This document shows, one piece after another, positions 6,424 to 9,270 of a stretch of 9,270 nt of DNA; within the stretch, counting starts at the first letter, position 1, and each line of letters begins with the position of its first letter. Source of the DNA: Chroococcidiopsidaceae cyanobacterium CP_BM_RX_35. Its GTDB lineage: Bacteria > Cyanobacteriota > Cyanobacteriia > Cyanobacteriales > Chroococcidiopsidaceae. Location of the stretch: the NCBI GenBank assembly GCA_019242465.1, contig JAFAVL010000490.1, positions 1-9,270 of the forward strand, in the 5' to 3' direction. The position numbers and the translations under genes are program-made. The notes beneath the pieces were generated by a model. The model was given only the letters and a program-made list of their open reading frames with translations, was not told where the DNA came from and ran no database searches.

Positions 6424-6460
6424 AAGAGAGCAGATGAGCAAAGCCTCTTGCTCTCTTCTT
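6424..6460 (+). terminator. Terminator-like hairpin between tRNA-Arg and the convergent glycosyltransferase gene
   Basis: AAGAGAGCA (6424-6432) pairs perfectly with TGCTCTCTT (6449-6457), with an alternative inner stem GAGCAA (6436-6441) with TTGCTC (6448-6453, overlapping the outer arm). A pyrimidine-rich run CTTCTTAATCTT follows on the plus strand. The placement, right after the tRNA and touching the stop codon of the convergent gene, fits a terminator that may serve both directions. Confidence 0.55.
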
Positions 6461-7523
6461 AATCTTGTCCCCCTTCTTCTCCAACCACCTCTCGCACCCG
6501 GTAGATAGGGCGTCCCTGGGATTCATGGTAAGTTCGCATTAGCAGTTCGGCTAACAGCCCAAAACAAAACAACTGCACCCCAGTCACCAACAACAGGACT
6601 GCCAGAATTAGTAGAGGACGATTGCCGATGCTTTTACCCTCTACAAGCTTTAAGAAAGTCAAATAAAGTCCCAACAGTGTCCCCGAAACCATTGATAGCA
6701 AACCAAACAACCCAAACACATGCATAGGACGGGTTAGGAACGTTTGCATAAACTTAATCGTTAACAAATCCATCAACACCCGGAACGTCCGCCACAACCC
6801 ATACTTACTTCGACCATAGCGACGGGCATGATGACGCACGGGCAACTCAGTAATTTTCGCCCCTTCGATATAAGCCAAAACTGGTAAAAATCGGTGTAAC
6901 TGACCATAGAGATGCATATCTGCCACGAGTTCTGAGCGGTAGGCTTTGAGCGAACAGCCATAGTCATGCAACTTTACCCCAGTAATTCGCCCAATCAGCC
7001 AATTCGCAATCTTAGAAGGCAGTAACCGAGTCAGAGTTGCATCCTGACGTTGCTGACGCCAACCACTCACTAAGTCATAGCCCTCTGCCAACTTAGCAAG
7101 CAGTCGCGGAATATCAGCCGGGTCATTTTGCAAATCACCATCCAAAGTCACAATAGTCTTTCCACGGGCATAGTTAAACCCAGCCGCCATAGCAGCCGTT
7201 TGCCCATAGTTGCGGCGGAGCAGCACGACCTTTAAGTCTTGACGCATCCTAGCTTCCTGCCTCAAAAACTCAGCCGAACCATCCGTCGAGCCATCATCCA
7301 CAACAATGATTTCATAACTCAAGGGAATGCCTGTGGCAGCTCCGGCAACTTCCTTAAGCAAGCTCAATTGGCTATCACTCATAGTATTGGCGATCGCCTC
7401 AATTAAATGAGGTAAACTTTCCACCTCATTCATCACAGGCACCACCACCGAAACAGCCAATAACCCCTCAACTGCCGCACCAGCATACCCAGCAGTCCCC
7501 GAAAAAACCAACCCACTCCTCAT
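6459..7523 (-). CDS. Membrane-anchored family 2 glycosyltransferase (GtrB/DPM1-like)
   Basis: Transfers a sugar from a nucleotide donor to a lipid, most likely a polyprenyl phosphate on the cytoplasmic face. It has 354 residues. The GT-A catalytic domain (about 22-250) has SVVVPVMNEVESLP (25-38), EIIVVDDGSTDGS (71-83) for nucleotide binding, RRNYGQTAAMAAGFNYARG (103-121), the metal-binding DGDLQNDP (128-135, DXD as D128-G-D130), and RHHARRYGRSKYGLWR (230-245), the arginine/lysine loop typical of GtrB, ArnC and DPM1. Two hydrophobic helices follow at about 268-290 and 303-326, then a charged cytoplasmic tail, as in GtrB-type enzymes. The donor sugar cannot be told. ATG 7523 overlaps the TGA of the upstream gene (ATGA) and follows GGGGAGG closely, so translation is probably coupled; that ribosome binding site abuts a repeat. 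The first ~20 residues lie outside the conserved fold. Confidence 0.9.
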   Translation of the reverse strand: MRSGLVFSGTAGYAGAAVEGLLAVSVVVPVMNEVESLPHLIEAIANTMSDSQLSLLKEVAGAATGIPLSYEIIVVDDGSTDGSAEFLRQEARMRQDLKVVLLRRNYGQTAAMAAGFNYARGKTIVTLDGDLQNDPADIPRLLAKLAEGYDLVSGWRQQRQDATLTRLLPSKIANWLIGRITGVKLHDYGCSLKAYRSELVADMHLYGQLHRFLPVLAYIEGAKITELPVRHHARRYGRSKYGLWRTFRVLMDLLTIKFMQTFLTRPMHVFGLFGLLSMVSGTLLGLYLTFLKLVEGKSIGNRPLLILAVLLLVTGVQLFCFGLLAELLMRTYHESQGRPIYRVREVVGEEGGQD

Positions 7524-8278
7524 ATAACCTCCCCTCCTCTGCGATCTCCGCGTCTCTGCGGTGAGTCAGCGCTGCAGGAGGGTTTCCCTCCGTAGACGAC
7601 TGCGAACCCGGAGGGTTCGTAACTCCTCACCACTCTCCCCGCCCGTCGCAACTGCTGATAATACAACCGACTCACCGCATCTCCCTGGGTCGAAAGCTGA
7701 TCAATCCCGATGCCATTGCGACCCACATCTTGCCCAGAACTATGGATATAATATCCCGCTCCTAGATAGAGTCCCACATGTGTTGCTTTTTCAGCTATCC
7801 CAAAGAAAACCAGATCGCCCGGTATCATTGCCTCAATCGCCACTGCCTGCGTAAACGCCTCCTGCTGATAGGCATCTCTAGGCAACCAAATACCGATTGA
7901 AGCAAAAGCTGCCTGCATCAATCCAGAACAGTCATAATTTGGTCCTACTGTACCACCCCAGAGGTAGCAATTTGGCTGTTGCATCGCTGCTTTGGCGAAG
8001 CTAATGACCGTAGCTATGCGAGTCCTAATTTCAGCTTCACTAAGAGCGATCACTTGATAAGGCATCTCCACTGGCTGTAATCTACTCAAATCTTGCAGCA
8101 ACAGCCAGCCCGAATATTCATCCTCACATAGACACACCTCAGCAGCAACCTGCTCTAAGCTATTGACCCGTAAGTGCCGCCCAGCTGCTGCCTGAGTTGC
8201 CAAACGGGTGCAGTAGGAAGAATCATAAAGGTTCAGATCAGCAAGACAGCGGTGTTCACAAGGTTCTACTATGTCCAT
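7520..8278 (-). CDS. SH3b-NlpC/P60 peptidase, probable gamma-D-glutamyl-L-diamino acid endopeptidase
   Basis: Cysteine peptidase that trims murein peptides, cutting between gamma-D-Glu and the diamino acid, with a likely role in peptidoglycan recycling. It has 252 residues without a signal peptide. Layout: an N-terminal bacterial SH3-like domain (about 10-80, with LRVNSLEQVAAEV and DEYSGWLLLQDL), then NlpC/P60 (about 85-218). The catalytic triad is C117 in YDCSGLMQ, H167 in THVGLYLG and H179 in YIHSSG; GDLVFFG (154-160) is the usual loop. The order and the spacing of the Cys and the two His fit the solved Anabaena/Nostoc peptidases, which I recall as about 234 residues. The normal domain ends near RAGRVVRSY (212-220); the last ~32 residues, rich in Gly, Arg and Ser, come from repeat DNA. 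It is first of a two-gene unit with the glycosyltransferase, overlapping by 4 bp. ATG 8278 has a weak ribosome binding site (AAGAAG). Confidence 0.92.
   Translation of the reverse strand: MDIVEPCEHRCLADLNLYDSSYCTRLATQAAAGRHLRVNSLEQVAAEVCLCEDEYSGWLLLQDLSRLQPVEMPYQVIALSEAEIRTRIATVISFAKAAMQQPNCYLWGGTVGPNYDCSGLMQAAFASIGIWLPRDAYQQEAFTQAVAIEAMIPGDLVFFGIAEKATHVGLYLGAGYYIHSSGQDVGRNGIGIDQLSTQGDAVSRLYYQQLRRAGRVVRSYEPSGFAVVYGGKPSCSADSPQRRGDRRGGEVI
7531..7620. repeat. Dispersed repeat: three CGCRGAG units plus two hairpins
   Basis: On the minus strand CGCAGAG, CGCGGAG and CGCAGAG stand at 7560-7554, 7552-7546 and 7543-7537, spaced 8 and 9 bp apart. Next to them are two hairpins with 3-nt loops: GGAGGG/CCCTCC (7577-7582, 7586-7591, loop TTT, with AGTC/GACT outside at 7564-7567 and 7598-7601) and CGAACCC/GGGTTCG (7603-7609, 7613-7619, loop GGA). 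CGCRGAG-type runs of this kind are, as I recall, common in cyanobacterial intergenic DNA. Here they lie in frame at the end of the NlpC/P60 gene and reach to the ribosome binding site of the glycosyltransferase gene. Confidence 0.7.
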
Positions 8279-8497
8279 TTGTCTTCTTAGAAATGAGGAC
8301 GACGGGTTCGCTTTCCAATGCTAAGACTCCGAAGACATACTTGTGAACTCAGCGTAGCGTTTCTCGGCGCCCAAGCAGCAATGTCTTGTAAAAAGTGCTT
8401 TGGGTTTTAGCCGCACCTTGCCGCTTTCACATCATTAAAGTTGCCTAAAAAAAGTACAACAATGTTTTAGTCTATGCATTAAACACCTCCAAGCGCA

Positions 8498-8525
8498 CTA
8501 GTTATTAAACTAGACTGTCTAGTTT
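8498..8525. promoter_or_regulatory. Operator-like palindromes upstream of the serine hydrolase gene
   Basis: The arms AAACTAGAC (8507-8515) and GTCTAGTTT (8517-8525) are perfect 9-bp complements around a central T. A second, overlapping palindrome CTAGTT-ATTA-AACTAG spans 8498-8513, so three half-sites lie in a row. The size and the TAGAC-N-GTCTA core resemble TetR-family operators. It lies 37 bp before the start codon at 8563. The rest of 8279-8562 shows no gene and no promoter boxes I would defend. Confidence 0.5.
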
Positions 8526-8562
8526 GCTCTTTATCACAGCTTCCCCAGCATTAGACCTGACA

Positions 8563-9270
8563 ATGACATTTTTCCATCAAGACGAACAACTCCAACATCT
8601 TGGTAGCCAGATCCTAGAAGCAACTTGGGCACAATTTTCTGACCTTAAGCGGAACCAAATTGCCCTGACATGGATTGTCTACGACCCCCCAGTGTTAGTT
8701 AATACTGGTGGCGCTCTTAGTCCCCAAGCCTTCTGGGAGCATCCAATTCGTGGCTTTAGCTATCGCGGTGATGAGCGAATTTATCCTGCCAGCGTGGTGA
8801 AACTGTTTTATCTCGTGGCAGTACAGGAATGGTTGGACAAAGGTATGCTCCAAACCTCAGCCGAGCTAGAGCGAGCCATGAACGACATGATTATCGATTC
8901 TAGTAATGATGCTACCAGCCTAGTTGTCGATGTCCTCACAGGCACGACATCAGGACCAGAATTACCATCAGGACCATTTGCAGCCTGGAAGTCCCAGCGT
9001 AACATTGTCAACCGTTATTTCCAGTCCCTAGGCTGGTCAGAGTTAGAGACGATAAACATTAACCAAAAAACTTGGGGTGATGGTCCCTACGGACGCGAAC
9101 GGTTTTTTTTGGGGGAGTTAATGGAAAATCGTAACATGGTAACGACGAATGGCACGGCGCGGCTACTGCACAGCATCGTTGGTGGAGTGGCAGTATCAGC
9201 AGAGCGATCACAAAAAATGATGAGTTTAATGAAACGCCAGCTAACTGATGCGGTGATTCAAGACACTGAA
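8563..9270 (+). CDS. Class A beta-lactamase-like serine hydrolase (3' part beyond window)
   Basis: Serine hydrolase of the beta-lactamase/penicillin-binding superfamily (Beta-lactamase2 type). The frame is open from ATG 8563 to the right edge, giving 236 residues. RIYPASVVKLFYLVAV (72-87) holds the SxxK motif, with nucleophile S77 and K80. IIDSSNDATSLVVDVL (110-125) offers an SxN motif as S113-S114-N115. MVTTNGTARLLHSI (192-205) matches the helix after the omega loop of class A enzymes. The third motif, KTG, would lie past the edge. SxxK to SxN is only 36 residues, against about 60 in classical class A enzymes, so a segment is missing between them. No signal peptide is visible, unlike secreted beta-lactamases, so a cell-wall or ester-hydrolysing role is as likely as drug resistance. 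No strong ribosome binding site precedes the ATG; an operator-like palindrome does. Confidence 0.85.
   Translation, partial: MTFFHQDEQLQHLGSQILEATWAQFSDLKRNQIALTWIVYDPPVLVNTGGALSPQAFWEHPIRGFSYRGDERIYPASVVKLFYLVAVQEWLDKGMLQTSAELERAMNDMIIDSSNDATSLVVDVLTGTTSGPELPSGPFAAWKSQRNIVNRYFQSLGWSELETININQKTWGDGPYGRERFFLGELMENRNMVTTNGTARLLHSIVGGVAVSAERSQKMMSLMKRQLTDAVIQDTE

Noticed and set aside
7561..7854. Plus-strand open frame of 97 codons opposite the NlpC/P60 gene, Arg-rich.
   Set aside because: It lies antisense to a clear conserved gene and its Arg-rich start is just the repeat read on the other strand.
8340..8400. Stretch with AGCGTAGCGTTTCTCGGCGC, reminiscent of dispersed cyanobacterial repeats.
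   Set aside because: Only one imperfect unit is present and I found no second copy in the window, so it is not called a repeat.
1..9270. CRISPR arrays, insertion sequences, integrases, toxin-antitoxin or defence genes.
   Set aside because: Looked for regularly spaced repeats, transposase-like frames and paired terminal repeats; none was seen.

Overview
The window looks like a cyanobacterial chromosome segment. It carries three copies of the cyanobacterial HIP1 octamer GCGATCGC (4016-4023, 4443-4450, 7390-7397). Its MutL is of the short cyanobacterial kind, its NlpC/P60 protein resembles the SH3b-NlpC/P60 peptidases known from Nostoc and Anabaena, and dispersed CGCRGAG-type repeats are present. 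I cannot name the species; a filamentous or Chroococcidiopsis-like cyanobacterium is a guess. Protein-coding genes are nearly all on the minus strand.

Layout. (1) 1-2886, minus: a sulfonate-sulfur operon read ssuA - ssuD - ssuC, with ssuC cut by the left edge. SsuA is a lipoprotein that binds sulfonates, SsuC is the ABC permease and SsuD is the FMNH2-dependent monooxygenase that releases sulfite. A sigma70-like promoter with a perfect 16-bp palindrome in its spacer lies just upstream of ssuA. (2) 2887-3172: intergenic, holding that promoter and a very strong 19-bp hairpin inside a nested inverted repeat. (3) 3173-4864, minus: mutL, mismatch repair. (4) 4865-5329: no convincing gene, but two inverted repeats, one of which looks like a minus-strand terminator. 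(5) 5330-5725, plus: a small, AT-richer SnoaL/NTF2-like protein, convergent with (6) moaC (5739-6290, minus), molybdenum cofactor synthesis. (7) 6346-6419, plus: tRNA-Arg(ACG), followed by a terminator-like hairpin. (8) 6459-8278, minus: an NlpC/P60 cell-wall peptidase and a membrane-anchored family 2 glycosyltransferase, overlapping by 4 bp. (9) 8563-9270, plus: a class A beta-lactamase-like serine hydrolase cut by the right edge, with a TetR-operator-like palindrome upstream.

Most of the window is ordinary housekeeping and nutrient-scavenging content; I find no complete new defence or mobile system. The most interesting signal is a scatter of hairpins with 3-nt loops, two of which have become protein-coding sequence: one supplies residues 17-27 of MoaC, and another, with an adjacent three-copy CGCRGAG array, supplies the last 30 or so residues of the NlpC/P60 protein and the ribosome binding site of the next gene. 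The palindromes at the ssuA and serine hydrolase promoters are the best regulatory candidates.
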